DNA of 15,037 nt from Acidaminococcaceae bacterium (GTDB lineage: Bacteria; Bacillota; Negativicutes; Acidaminococcales; Acidaminococcaceae). Positions 7,474 through 14,562 of the stretch are shown in pieces. The stretch's first letter is position 1; each line of letters begins with the position of its first letter. The DNA lies in assembly GCA_028693975.1 (NCBI GenBank), contig JAQUUF010000009.1:1-15037 (forward strand). Direction: 5' to 3'. A model generated the notes under the pieces. The model searched no databases. It was given only the letters and a program-made list of their open reading frames with translations, and had not been told where the DNA came from. A program made the translations under genes and the position numbers.

Positions 7474-8385
7474 TTATACTACTTTGGTCTTGGATTGTAT
7501 TTTGCCTTGAGGTTCAGAATGTTCTTTGAAAAAGCTCCACATTGGACCAGCCAACAAAGTAGAAGTATAAGCACCGCTACCAAACCCTACCATCATAGCG
7601 AAGGAGAAGTTATGAATAGTCTCGCCGCCAAACAGGAAGATAGCAATAACTGCTACCAAAGAAGTCGCTACAGTATACAAAGAACGAGCCATAGTCTGCC
7701 AGATACTGTTATCAACCATATCGCCCAAGCTCTCGCTACGGCGATGACGTTTCAAATTCTCTCTAATTCTATCAAAGACTACAATAGTGCCATTGACAGA
7801 ATAACCTACTACGGTCAGCAAGGCAGCTACAAAAGAAGAGTCCATTTCCATCTTGGCCAAAGAGAACCAACTCAGTGTGACCAAAACATCAATAATCAAA
7901 GCTATGATAGCGGCAATGGCAAACTTGAATTCAAAGCGAATGGTGATATAAATAATCATTAGTACCCAAGACAGGACGATTGCAATAACGGCCTGTTGAA
8001 CTAATTCATTACCAACAGTCGCTCCCACCTGCTCTACTCTCAGGACACTGTAATCGCCTACCTTGCTTTTCATATCTTCCATGACTACACGTCGCTCGTC
8101 ATCAGAGATAACGCCTGTTCTAATTAGCACAGATTTAGATTCGCTGGCCGTAGCATCAGAAGTTCCTAATTGAATGACGCTATTACCCAAATCATGTTCC
8201 TTCAATACTTCACGTACCTGATTAATAGAAGCAGGATTAGTAAACTCCAGATCCATAATGGTACCACCGGTAAAATCAATACCTAGGTTAAAACCACGAG
8301 TAAACATAGAACCAATGCCTATTAGCAAAAAGATGATGGTGATAGAAAAGAAAATCTTTGCATTCTTAACAATGGAGAAATACAT
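7474..8385 (-). CDS. secF: Protein translocase subunit SecF, with Gly at the usual relay Asp
   Basis: Inner-membrane subunit of SecDF-YajC, which uses the proton motive force to help complete Sec-dependent export. It has 303 residues, a normal separate SecF: TM1 (about 10-28), the GFNLGIDFTGGT segment, a periplasmic P4 domain, then TM2-6 from about 130. The motif near residues 194-208 reads GYSVNGTIVVFDRIRE. The usual form is GYSxND(T/S)IVVFDRIRE; the Asp, which counts to Asp213 of the Escherichia coli protein, is replaced by Gly199 (codon GGC at 7789-7791). The following FDRIRE Asp is present, and Arg234 corresponds to the functional Arg247 within one residue. ATG at 8385 overlaps the secD stop in a TAATG junction, with GGAGG upstream. 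Last gene of its operon. Identity is certain; whether proton coupling is altered is open. Confidence 0.96.
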   Translation of the reverse strand: MYFSIVKNAKIFFSITIIFLLIGIGSMFTRGFNLGIDFTGGTIMDLEFTNPASINQVREVLKEHDLGNSVIQLGTSDATASESKSVLIRTGVISDDERRVVMEDMKSKVGDYSVLRVEQVGATVGNELVQQAVIAIVLSWVLMIIYITIRFEFKFAIAAIIALIIDVLVTLSWFSLAKMEMDSSFVAALLTVVGYSVNGTIVVFDRIRENLKRHRRSESLGDMVDNSIWQTMARSLYTVATSLVAVIAIFLFGGETIHNFSFAMMVGFGSGAYTSTLLAGPMWSFFKEHSEPQGKIQSKTKVV

Positions 8386-9617
8386 TATTTAGCCACCTCC
8401 TTATCTGGTGCCTTGGCACCAAACCAAGCAGGATTGGTGGTAATATTACTACCTAACAAAGAACGCATAGTGAACCTAGTCACCGTCACGGCAGTAAACA
8501 TACTGATTAATACGCCGATGGCCAGTGTAACAGCAAAACCCTTGATAGGACCTACGCCCAAATAGAACAATACAACAGCTGCCATCAAGGTGGTAACGTT
8601 GGAGTCCAAAATCGTCACGAAAGCTCTGGAGAAACCAGCATCCATGGCACTACGCAAAGTTTTGCCTGTTTTAACTTCTTCTTTGAAACGCTCAAAAATT
8701 AACACATTCGCATCGACAGCCATACCTACTGACAAGATAATGCCGGCAATACCGGGAAGCGTCAAAGTCGCATTCAAACCTTTCATGGCTGCCAAAACCA
8801 AAAGAACATATAACAACAAAATAATATCAGCAATTAACCCGGAGACACGATAGAACAGAATCATAAAGATAAAGATACCGGCAATACCGATACCAAAAGC
8901 CTTAATGCTCTTGTCCTTGGAATCTTGTCCCAAAGTAGGTCCAACAGTTCTGTTTTCCATAACTTCAATCTTAACCGGCAAAGAACCACTGCGGAGCAAA
9001 ATAGCCAAATGTTCAGCTTCTTCCATGTTGCGAGAACCAGAAATCTGAGCATGTCCCCCCGTAATAGCTTCTTGTACTACTGGAGAAGTTAACACCTCGC
9101 CATCTAGCAAGATTGCGATTTGCTTACCGATGTTTTGAGAAGTCAAGGTAGCAAATTTTTTGCCGCCCTCATCACTGAAATCCAAAGTAACCACAGCTTG
9201 CCCACTCTGAGCAGCCTGTGCCTTGGCATCTTTCAAATCCTTACCTGTCATTACAGTCTTACCGGACATATCTTTGAACTCCAGCATAGCAGTACGGCCC
9301 AGCATAGCTATTGCCTTCTCCGGGTCTTTAACACCGGGTAGCTCAACAATGATACGGTCCTTGCCTTGTCTTTGGATGACTGGTTCGGTCAAACCCAATT
9401 CATTAACACGGCGTTCAATAATTTTAACCGACCTGTTCAGTGCATCGTCATCTACTTTGGCGTCCGGGGTCTCTATTGCTTGCAAAACAACATGAGTACC
9501 TCCTTGTAAGTCCAAGCCTTGTTTGATTGAATTGGACAAAGGCTTGATAAAAAAAGCAAACGCGCCAATGATGGCAATTATGAGCACGAAAAATTTTGTC
9601 ATATTATCGTATCTCAA
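8385..9617 (-). CDS. secD: Protein translocase subunit SecD
   Basis: Inner-membrane partner of SecF in the SecDF-YajC complex, 410 residues, the usual size for Firmicutes SecD with a short P1 region. TM1 lies at about 8-24, followed by QGLDLQGGTHVVLQ. The periplasmic P1 domain includes ERRVNELGLTEPVIQ and RIIVELPGV. Five further membrane segments start near residue 238. The proton-relay motif GMAVDANVLIFERFKEE carries Asp302. The start appears to be TTG at 9617: AGGAGG stands 8 nt upstream, whereas the first in-frame ATG (9602) would be 23 nt from it and would shorten the N-terminus by five residues. It follows the folate enzyme gene after a 35-nt spacer that contains part of a small hairpin, and overlaps secF by 1 nt. 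Confidence 0.97.
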   Translation of the reverse strand: MRYDNMTKFFVLIIAIIGAFAFFIKPLSNSIKQGLDLQGGTHVVLQAIETPDAKVDDDALNRSVKIIERRVNELGLTEPVIQRQGKDRIIVELPGVKDPEKAIAMLGRTAMLEFKDMSGKTVMTGKDLKDAKAQAAQSGQAVVTLDFSDEGGKKFATLTSQNIGKQIAILLDGEVLTSPVVQEAITGGHAQISGSRNMEEAEHLAILLRSGSLPVKIEVMENRTVGPTLGQDSKDKSIKAFGIGIAGIFIFMILFYRVSGLIADIILLLYVLLVLAAMKGLNATLTLPGIAGIILSVGMAVDANVLIFERFKEEVKTGKTLRSAMDAGFSRAFVTILDSNVTTLMAAVVLFYLGVGPIKGFAVTLAIGVLISMFTAVTVTRFTMRSLLGSNITTNPAWFGAKAPDKEVAK

Positions 9618-9625
9618 AACTTTCT

Positions 9626-9631
9626 CCTCCT
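9626..9631 (-). promoter_or_regulatory. Ribosome binding site pointing to a TTG start of secD
   Basis: The minus strand reads AGGAGG with an 8-nt gap to TTG at 9617. The nearest in-frame ATG lies 23 nt downstream of it, too far for normal initiation, so the rare TTG start is favoured. This may lower SecD synthesis relative to ATG initiation. Confidence 0.6.
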
Positions 9632-9644
9632 AACACTTTTTGTC

Positions 9645-9662
9645 ATGCAGCCTTAGCTGCAT
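9645..9662 (-). repeat. Perfect inverted repeat over the stop codon of the cyclo-ligase gene
   Basis: ATGCAGC and GCTGCAT form a perfect 7-bp stem with a 4-nt loop (minus strand TAAG, containing the TAA stop of the upstream gene). No T-run follows on the minus strand (GACAAAAAG), so it is not a classical terminator for these genes. It could stabilise the mRNA or set the relative level of secDF. The hairpin is 13 nt from the secD ribosome site and does not cover it. Confidence 0.5.
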
Positions 9663-10213
9663 TTTATAAATCTAGTTTCAGTAACTAGTCCATCAACCTT
9701 CGCATCCCAAGACTCTGTCGGCAGCTCAATGACTAATTGCTGTTCATAGGCAACACCGATTTTCTTAGCCTTGAGGCACAAAGGCAAATAACGGTCATAA
9801 AATCCCTGCCCCATACCAAGACGTTGTCCGCCAGCCGTAAAACCGACACCTGGTACCAAAACAAGCTCTGCGGATTCCGGCTCCAAAATATTCCATGGTT
9901 GGGTGGGTGTGCGAATACCATATCTGTCCCAAGTAACCTGTGCCAGTTGCTCCAAACGCACCATATGCATCAGGCCCTTGCTATAAATAGCAGGCACGCC
10001 AATTATTTTATCACCCTCTAATGCTTGTTGCAAGACAAAATCAAGAGAAGCTTCTCTGCCAAAGGACAAATAAGCAAAAATTATGTGAGCTTGTTGATAC
10101 TCCTCACTAGCTAGCAAACGACGACATAAATCCTCGCTCTGCTTCTGCGCCGCTGCTGTCGTCAGAGCATCTCTGTGCTGCAGCAATTGCTGTCGCACTA
10201 GTGACTTATTCAT
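9653..10213 (-). CDS. 5-formyltetrahydrofolate cyclo-ligase
   Basis: Cytoplasmic enzyme (MTHFS, YgfA/YqgN family) that uses ATP to turn 5-formyltetrahydrofolate into 5,10-methenyltetrahydrofolate, returning a dead-end folate to one-carbon metabolism. It has 186 residues, the usual length. Features seen: an N-terminal VRQQLLQHRDAL segment typical of the family, YLSFGREASLDFV (the YxxFGxE substrate region, about 48-60), VLVPGVGFTAGGQRLGMGQGFYDRY at about 118-142 with the nucleotide/phosphate-binding GxGxGFYDR loop, and VDGLVTETR near the end. ATG at 10213 lies 1 nt after the yajC stop, with GGAG about 10 nt upstream. A longer frame to 10255 lies inside yajC and adds unconserved residues. Its place between yajC and secD, which are normally neighbours, is unusual. 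Confidence 0.93.
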   Translation of the reverse strand: MNKSLVRQQLLQHRDALTTAAAQKQSEDLCRRLLASEEYQQAHIIFAYLSFGREASLDFVLQQALEGDKIIGVPAIYSKGLMHMVRLEQLAQVTWDRYGIRTPTQPWNILEPESAELVLVPGVGFTAGGQRLGMGQGFYDRYLPLCLKAKKIGVAYEQQLVIELPTESWDAKVDGLVTETRFIKCS

Positions 10214-10214
10214 T

Positions 10215-10505
10215 TTATTTGGTCTCCGTAGTACGCAACGGACGAGCAACAGCACCTCGAATAAATTTCATCTCTGTGGTTTCGTTTACCTTAAGATGCA
10301 CGTATTCATCACTTATTTTGGTTATTTCGCCACAGATACCGCCAATCGTAACGATTTGGTCACCCTTCTTAAGTGCGTTGAGCATTGTGTTTCTTTGGTT
10401 TTGTTCCTTTTTTTGGGGACGATAAAGCATAAAATAGAAAATTAAGCCCATTAAAAGAAAAGGCCAGACGGTATTTACTATTGCCATCCCATTCATTTCT
10501 TCCAT
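10215..10505 (-). CDS. yajC: Preprotein translocase subunit YajC
   Basis: Small single-span inner-membrane protein (96 residues) that associates with SecDF at the Sec translocon. One transmembrane helix at about residues 9-28 is followed by the family hallmark YRPQKKEQ and a short cytoplasmic domain with LKKGDQIVTIGGICGEI and VHLKV. ATG at 10505 has a strong ribosome site, GGAGGTG, 5 nt upstream. It lies 15 nt downstream of tgt and is followed after 1 nt by the folate cyclo-ligase. The tgt-yajC-secD-secF order is classical; here it is interrupted by that enzyme. Confidence 0.96.
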   Translation of the reverse strand: MEEMNGMAIVNTVWPFLLMGLIFYFMLYRPQKKEQNQRNTMLNALKKGDQIVTIGGICGEITKISDEYVHLKVNETTEMKFIRGAVARPLRTTETK

Positions 10506-10520
10506 GTGTACACCTCCTAG

Positions 10521-11633
10521 TTATTCTTGCCACTGAGCTAGGAATTGCTCCCTAAATTCTGGGAATCTATCCTCTCTGATGGCGTTGCGCATATTCTGAG
10601 CAAATTTTAACAGAAAATGCAAATTATGTATAGTCAATAGTCTCAGTGCCAATATTTCTTGTGCCTTGAACAGATGACGGATATAGGCTCTGGAGAAGTT
10701 GCGGCAAGTATAGCAGTCACAATTGGGGTCCAAAGGACTAAAGTCCTCAGCATATGCAGCATTTCTTGCTACCAAACGTCCCCAGCTCATCATCGCCGTA
10801 CCATTGCGAGCTACACGGGTAGGATAAACACAGTCAAACATATCCACACCAAGATTAACTGCTTCTACCATACAGTCAGGTGTACCTACACCCATTAGGT
10901 AGCGCGCTTTATCCTTAGGCATATGCTCTGTAGTCTGTCCTAGAATATCATACATCAAAGGCTTGGGTTCCCCCACACTGAGACCACCAATACCAAAACC
11001 GGCAAAGTCTAACGAAGTAAGACTATCGGCACTATATTTGCGCAAATCAGGATACATGCCCCCTTGAACAATACCAAAGAGTCCTTGATCCTCTCTGGTC
11101 TTGGCCGCTAGGCAACGCTGCGCCCAACGAGTAGTACGCTCCGTTGAAGCCTTAGCATAATCTCTGTCAGCGGGATAAGGAATACATTCGTCAAAGGCCA
11201 TAATAATATCAGCACCCAAGTCTTCCTGTACTTTGGTCGCAATCTCCGGATTCAAGAATTTCTTGGATCCATCCAAATGAGAGCGGAACGTCACGCCCTC
11301 TTCGGTAATCTTGCGCATCGCCCCCAAGCTAAAAACCTGATAACCGCCGCTGTCAGTCAGCATACCTCGTTGGTAATTCATAAACTTGTGCAAACCACCG
11401 GCGCGGCGTACTAATTCGCTGCCGGGACGCAAGAATAAATGATAAGTATTAGACAAAATCACTTGCGAATTCATTGCGTAGAGTTCTTCAGGGCTGAGAG
11501 TCTTGACTGTAGCCTGAGTACCTACCGGCATAAACATAGGCGTATCAAAAACACCGTGAGGTGTATGCAATTTACCTAATCTAGCTCCGCTACGGGGGCA
11601 TTCTTTAATTAATTCATAATAAACTGATTGCAT
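10521..11633 (-). CDS. tgt: tRNA-guanine(34) transglycosylase (preQ1-inserting)
   Basis: Exchanges guanine-34 in the wobble position of GUN tRNAs (Asp, Asn, His, Tyr) for preQ1, the committed step of queuosine formation on tRNA. It has 370 residues, a standard bacterial length. Catalytic and binding residues are present: TDSGGYQ with Asp94, AFDECIPYPA with Asp148, VQGG, GGLSVGEP, YLMGVGTP, and FDCVYPTRVARNG with the nucleophile Asp267. The zinc site is CDCYTC (Cys305, Cys307, Cys310) with His336 in TIHNLHF. ATG at 11633 has AGGAG 5 nt upstream. It lies 17 nt after queA, whose product acts next in the pathway. All key residues agree with a working bacterial enzyme. Confidence 0.98.
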   Translation of the reverse strand: MQSVYYELIKECPRSGARLGKLHTPHGVFDTPMFMPVGTQATVKTLSPEELYAMNSQVILSNTYHLFLRPGSELVRRAGGLHKFMNYQRGMLTDSGGYQVFSLGAMRKITEEGVTFRSHLDGSKKFLNPEIATKVQEDLGADIIMAFDECIPYPADRDYAKASTERTTRWAQRCLAAKTREDQGLFGIVQGGMYPDLRKYSADSLTSLDFAGFGIGGLSVGEPKPLMYDILGQTTEHMPKDKARYLMGVGTPDCMVEAVNLGVDMFDCVYPTRVARNGTAMMSWGRLVARNAAYAEDFSPLDPNCDCYTCRNFSRAYIRHLFKAQEILALRLLTIHNLHFLLKFAQNMRNAIREDRFPEFREQFLAQWQE

Positions 11634-11650
11634 ATAATCTCCTACAATAA

Positions 11651-12667
11651 TTAATGTATAAACATTGCATCGCCAAAACTGAAAAAGCGATATTGCTCTT
11701 CTACAGCCTTCTTATAAGTGGCTAGCATTATTTCTCTGCTAGAGAGAGCTGACACCAACATCAAGAGCGTGCTCTGGGGTAAGTGAAAATTAGTAATCAG
11801 TGCTTCGACGAAGCGATATTGGTAGCCAGGATAGATGAAAATATTGGTCCAATTACCGCCCGGCTTAATCACTCCATTAGCACCGGCAGCTTCCAAGGTA
11901 CGTACTGCTGTTGTACCTACTGCCACGATGCGCCTGCCCTCTTGTTTAGCTTGATTGATAGCTGTTGCCGCCTCGGGAGTAATAGTATAGAATTCCCGAT
12001 GCATGACATGGTCCTCAATCTTGTCCTCTGACACCGGTCTAAAGGTGCCTAACCCTACATGTAGGGTGACAAATACTTCTTCCACACCCATATCCTTAAT
12101 CTTCTGCATTAACTCCTTGGTAAAATGCAGACCTGCGGTTGGTGCGGCCGCACTGCCCCGCTCACGCGAATACACAGTTTGGTACCGCTCCTTATCCTCT
12201 AACGGCGCTGTTATATAAGGAGGCAAAGGCGTCTCACCCAGCCTATCTAATATCTCTTCAAAAATACCGTCAAAACTAAATCTAGCTATTCTGCCGCCAA
12301 AATCAGTATCGGCAATAATTTCGCACCGCAACTCATCACTAAAATTAATTTTAGCACCAATGCGCAACTTACGCCCCGGTTTAACCAACACTTCCCAATC
12401 GGTAGTGTTGATACGCGTCAGCAAAAATACTTCTACATGAGCACCAGTATCTTTGAAACCGTGCAAACGCGCCGGAATAACTCTAGTGTCATTAAACACC
12501 AACAAATCATTAGGCCTTAAGTAGTCACAAATATCATAAAAATGACGGTGCTCTACTTCCCCGGTCTTCTTATCCACTACCAACAAACGGGAATGGTCAC
12601 GCGGCTCCATAGGATGTTGAGCAATTAATTCCTTAGGCAAAGCATAATCAAAATCTTTTACTTCCAT
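11651..12667 (-). CDS. queA: S-adenosylmethionine:tRNA ribosyltransferase-isomerase
   Basis: Transfers and rearranges the ribosyl part of S-adenosylmethionine onto preQ1-tRNA, giving epoxyqueuosine. It has 338 residues, a normal length. Conserved blocks are the N-terminal FDYALPKELIAQHPMEPRDHSRLLV, LLVFNDTRVIPARL, GETPLPPYI, YSRERGSAAAPTAGLHFT, HVGLGTFRPV, AVGTTAVRTLE, and NFHLPQSTLLMLVSA near the C-terminus. ATG at 12667 lies 17 nt after the spoIID stop. AAGGTGG, overlapping that stop, is about 12 nt upstream, a rather long spacing that may mean coupled translation. queA, tgt and queH in this operon together cover the three tRNA-level steps of queuosine synthesis. No preQ1 synthesis genes (queC, queD, queE, queF) are in the window. 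Confidence 0.98.
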   Translation of the reverse strand: MEVKDFDYALPKELIAQHPMEPRDHSRLLVVDKKTGEVEHRHFYDICDYLRPNDLLVFNDTRVIPARLHGFKDTGAHVEVFLLTRINTTDWEVLVKPGRKLRIGAKINFSDELRCEIIADTDFGGRIARFSFDGIFEEILDRLGETPLPPYITAPLEDKERYQTVYSRERGSAAAPTAGLHFTKELMQKIKDMGVEEVFVTLHVGLGTFRPVSEDKIEDHVMHREFYTITPEAATAINQAKQEGRRIVAVGTTAVRTLEAAGANGVIKPGGNWTNIFIYPGYQYRFVEALITNFHLPQSTLLMLVSALSSREIMLATYKKAVEEQYRFFSFGDAMFIH

Positions 12668-12684
12668 CTTTCTGCAATTCCACC

Positions 12685-13989
12685 TTAGTATATTTTTTTA
12701 ATTTTGGTATCAGTATAATAATGCGTCAAAATTTTCTTATAGTATTCTTTGTCCTTCTTGGATGCTTTTAAAGCCATTCCTCTAGCACCCCATTGACTTA
12801 GACCTAGACCATGACCCCAACCAGAACCCTTGATAAAGACCTTTTCGCCTTTTACACCAGTCAAAACACGTGTATCACTCGTCACACCAAAAGAGCCTGC
12901 TCCTTTGGAGGTACCTGTCTTGATAGGAATTTTCTTGCGCCCTATTTCCTGACCAAAGGAATTAAGAATAGGTACTTCAATAGAATCCGGTCTGCTAAAG
13001 CCTACATAAATATCAAACAAAGTACTATTTAACTGCAATATATTACGCAATTTAGTACCTTCGATAACGGCGGTACCTTTATTGCCTCGGAAAGTAATCT
13101 TCTTAACACGCCCTGACACTCCTCTGTCGGCAGCCTTCATGGGTGGCTTAGCGAGTGCCGATACTCTGATACTCTCTAGCTTGCCAATTTTGTAGCCTGA
13201 TTGCTCCAGTATTCTCTGTAATTGTGCTGGTTCATAGGTTTTGTCCCAATTATACTGGGGAGACTCTTTATCATAATCTACTACAGCCTGCAAATAGGGC
13301 ACAGGATTACCCCAGACATTAGCAGCACTTTCAGTATACCCACCACTGCTGCTATGGAAAAAAGCTTCAATAGGTTTGCCATTATAAGTCACAACCTGAC
13401 CACGGGTGGCATCCACCATTTTGTTGGTATTGGCATGTTCGGCTTTGATACCGCCGTAGACTTGTCCCATATCATTGGCACGTACATCAAAACCTTCATA
13501 CGAGCTATTATTAACCTGATATAGAGCAAAAGAACGGGCAGCTACTACTTGAGCCTTGACCGCCTCTTCCGGCCATAGGGGAATAATCTCTTTGGCTATA
13601 ACACCATAAAGATACTTCTCTACAGGCAATGTGTTAATTACCGACAGTGTTTTCTTATCATTGTTGAGTTGCACAGTTAAACTGCCACGATAAGTTTTCC
13701 AGTTTAAATTCAGAGGATTTTTGGCGTCATCTGCCTTGAGGTACAGACGAGTGCCGCCCACTTTTTTATCATCCACATACAACACGCCTTTTTTTACACT
13801 AACAAAATGCTTGCCCGGCTTAAGGGTAAGTTTTTTGTTGCCACTGACAACAATCTTGCCGGTGGAATCCACTTGCGCCGAAAACTGTTTGACCACTAAC
13901 CCCACTCTAATATCCGGCTCATCGGAAGCCCAAGCCAGAGGCATCATCATAAATAAGCATAGCAATACTAAAAAAATCTTTTTGAGCAT
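12685..13989 (-). CDS. SpoIID/LytB-domain protein (putative lytic transglycosylase)
   Basis: Secreted or membrane-tethered protein of 434 residues. A clear signal sequence comes first (MLKKIFLVLLCLFMMMPLAWA, likely cleaved after AWA). An N-terminal part rich in Lys and beta-strand-like turns (about 25-120) follows. The SpoIID domain has KYLYGVIAKEIIPLWPEEA (Glu134 at the known catalytic position), KAQVVAARSFALYQ, QVYGG, ATRGQVVTYNGKPIEAFFHSSSGG, and GSGWGHGLGLSQWGARGMA near the C-terminus. In spore formers SpoIID cleaves peptidoglycan stripped of its stem peptides during engulfment; related LytB-type proteins occur in non-spore-formers. ATG at 13989 has AGGAG 8 nt upstream. It sits between queH and queA in one operon, a neighbour without an obvious link to queuosine. 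Whether this is the sporulation enzyme or a vegetative paralogue cannot be told here. Confidence 0.9.
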   Translation of the reverse strand: MLKKIFLVLLCLFMMMPLAWASDEPDIRVGLVVKQFSAQVDSTGKIVVSGNKKLTLKPGKHFVSVKKGVLYVDDKKVGGTRLYLKADDAKNPLNLNWKTYRGSLTVQLNNDKKTLSVINTLPVEKYLYGVIAKEIIPLWPEEAVKAQVVAARSFALYQVNNSSYEGFDVRANDMGQVYGGIKAEHANTNKMVDATRGQVVTYNGKPIEAFFHSSSGGYTESAANVWGNPVPYLQAVVDYDKESPQYNWDKTYEPAQLQRILEQSGYKIGKLESIRVSALAKPPMKAADRGVSGRVKKITFRGNKGTAVIEGTKLRNILQLNSTLFDIYVGFSRPDSIEVPILNSFGQEIGRKKIPIKTGTSKGAGSFGVTSDTRVLTGVKGEKVFIKGSGWGHGLGLSQWGARGMALKASKKDKEYYKKILTHYYTDTKIKKIY

Positions 13990-14009
13990 AATCCACTCTC
14001 CTAACTCAT

Positions 14010-14561
14010 CTAGCTCAATTTTGGTACCTTGGGATGCTTCTCATAACGGTCTCTTTCACTGAAAATACAGCCACAGTAGGGCTGCCTATACATATCTAAC
14101 TCTTGGCTAATCGCTACCCCACGCTCATAGCCTGTGCGAAAATCTTCATAATAAAATGGTATAGCGAACTTCTCTGCCGCTTCCGCAGCGATAGTCTTGA
14201 TCAACTCATGCTTCTGATATGGGCTGACCAACAAGGTAGTAGAAAAAGCATCATATCCTTGCTCCTTAGCCAATTGCGCCGTATATTCTAAGCGCATCCT
14301 ATAGCAGTAGGCACACCTTATGGTAGGCTCTGCGAGCATACCCTGCAGGCATTCTTCCAACGGATAATCTTTGTTCTCTATAAGCTTATATTTCTTGAGC
14401 TGACAAAAATCCCGCAAAGTATTCAATCTTTTTTTGAATTCCTTATAGGGATGTATATTCGGATTAAAATACACTATAGTAAAATCAATACCGGCTGCCT
14501 GCAAATGCTCCGTAGGATAAGTCGCACAAGGGCCGCAGCAAGCATGTAGTAAAATCTTCAT
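14010..14561 (-). CDS. queH: Epoxyqueuosine reductase QueH
   Basis: Reduces epoxyqueuosine in tRNA to queuosine, the last step of the pathway. It is the cobalamin-independent, iron-sulfur alternative to QueG (formerly DUF208). It has 183 residues, a usual length. The Cys motifs are HACCGPC (Cys8, Cys9, Cys12), IRCAYCYRMRL (Cys83, Cys86) and YRQPYCGCIFSERDRY (Cys163, Cys165), matching the metal and Fe-S ligands of the family. The adenine-nucleotide-hydrolase-like segment FNPNIHPYKEF and TTLLVSPYQKHELI are also typical. ATG at 14561 lies 1 nt after the ruvB stop with only a weak purine-rich site upstream, so translation is likely coupled to ruvB. queA and tgt lie downstream in the same operon, which supports the assignment. 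Confidence 0.95.
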   Translation of the reverse strand: MKILLHACCGPCATYPTEHLQAAGIDFTIVYFNPNIHPYKEFKKRLNTLRDFCQLKKYKLIENKDYPLEECLQGMLAEPTIRCAYCYRMRLEYTAQLAKEQGYDAFSTTLLVSPYQKHELIKTIAAEAAEKFAIPFYYEDFRTGYERGVAISQELDMYRQPYCGCIFSERDRYEKHPKVPKLS

Positions 14562-14562
14562 T

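Noticed and set aside
7495..7962. 155-codon plus-strand open frame opposite secF
   Set aside because: It lies wholly antisense to a well-conserved secF, its product resembles no family I know, and no ribosome site was apparent. It is a frame shadow.
9645..9665. Rho-independent terminator between the cyclo-ligase gene and secD
   Set aside because: The hairpin is only 7 bp and no T-run follows on the minus strand. The TTTT lies on the other side, where no plus-strand gene exists.
10214..10255. N-terminal extension of the folate cyclo-ligase (14 residues)
   Set aside because: It overlaps yajC in another frame; family members begin close to the MNKSLVRQQL start.
13721..14062. 113-codon plus-strand open frame across the spoIID/queH junction
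   Set aside because: Antisense to two conserved genes; the translation shows no domain or membrane pattern that would support a gene.
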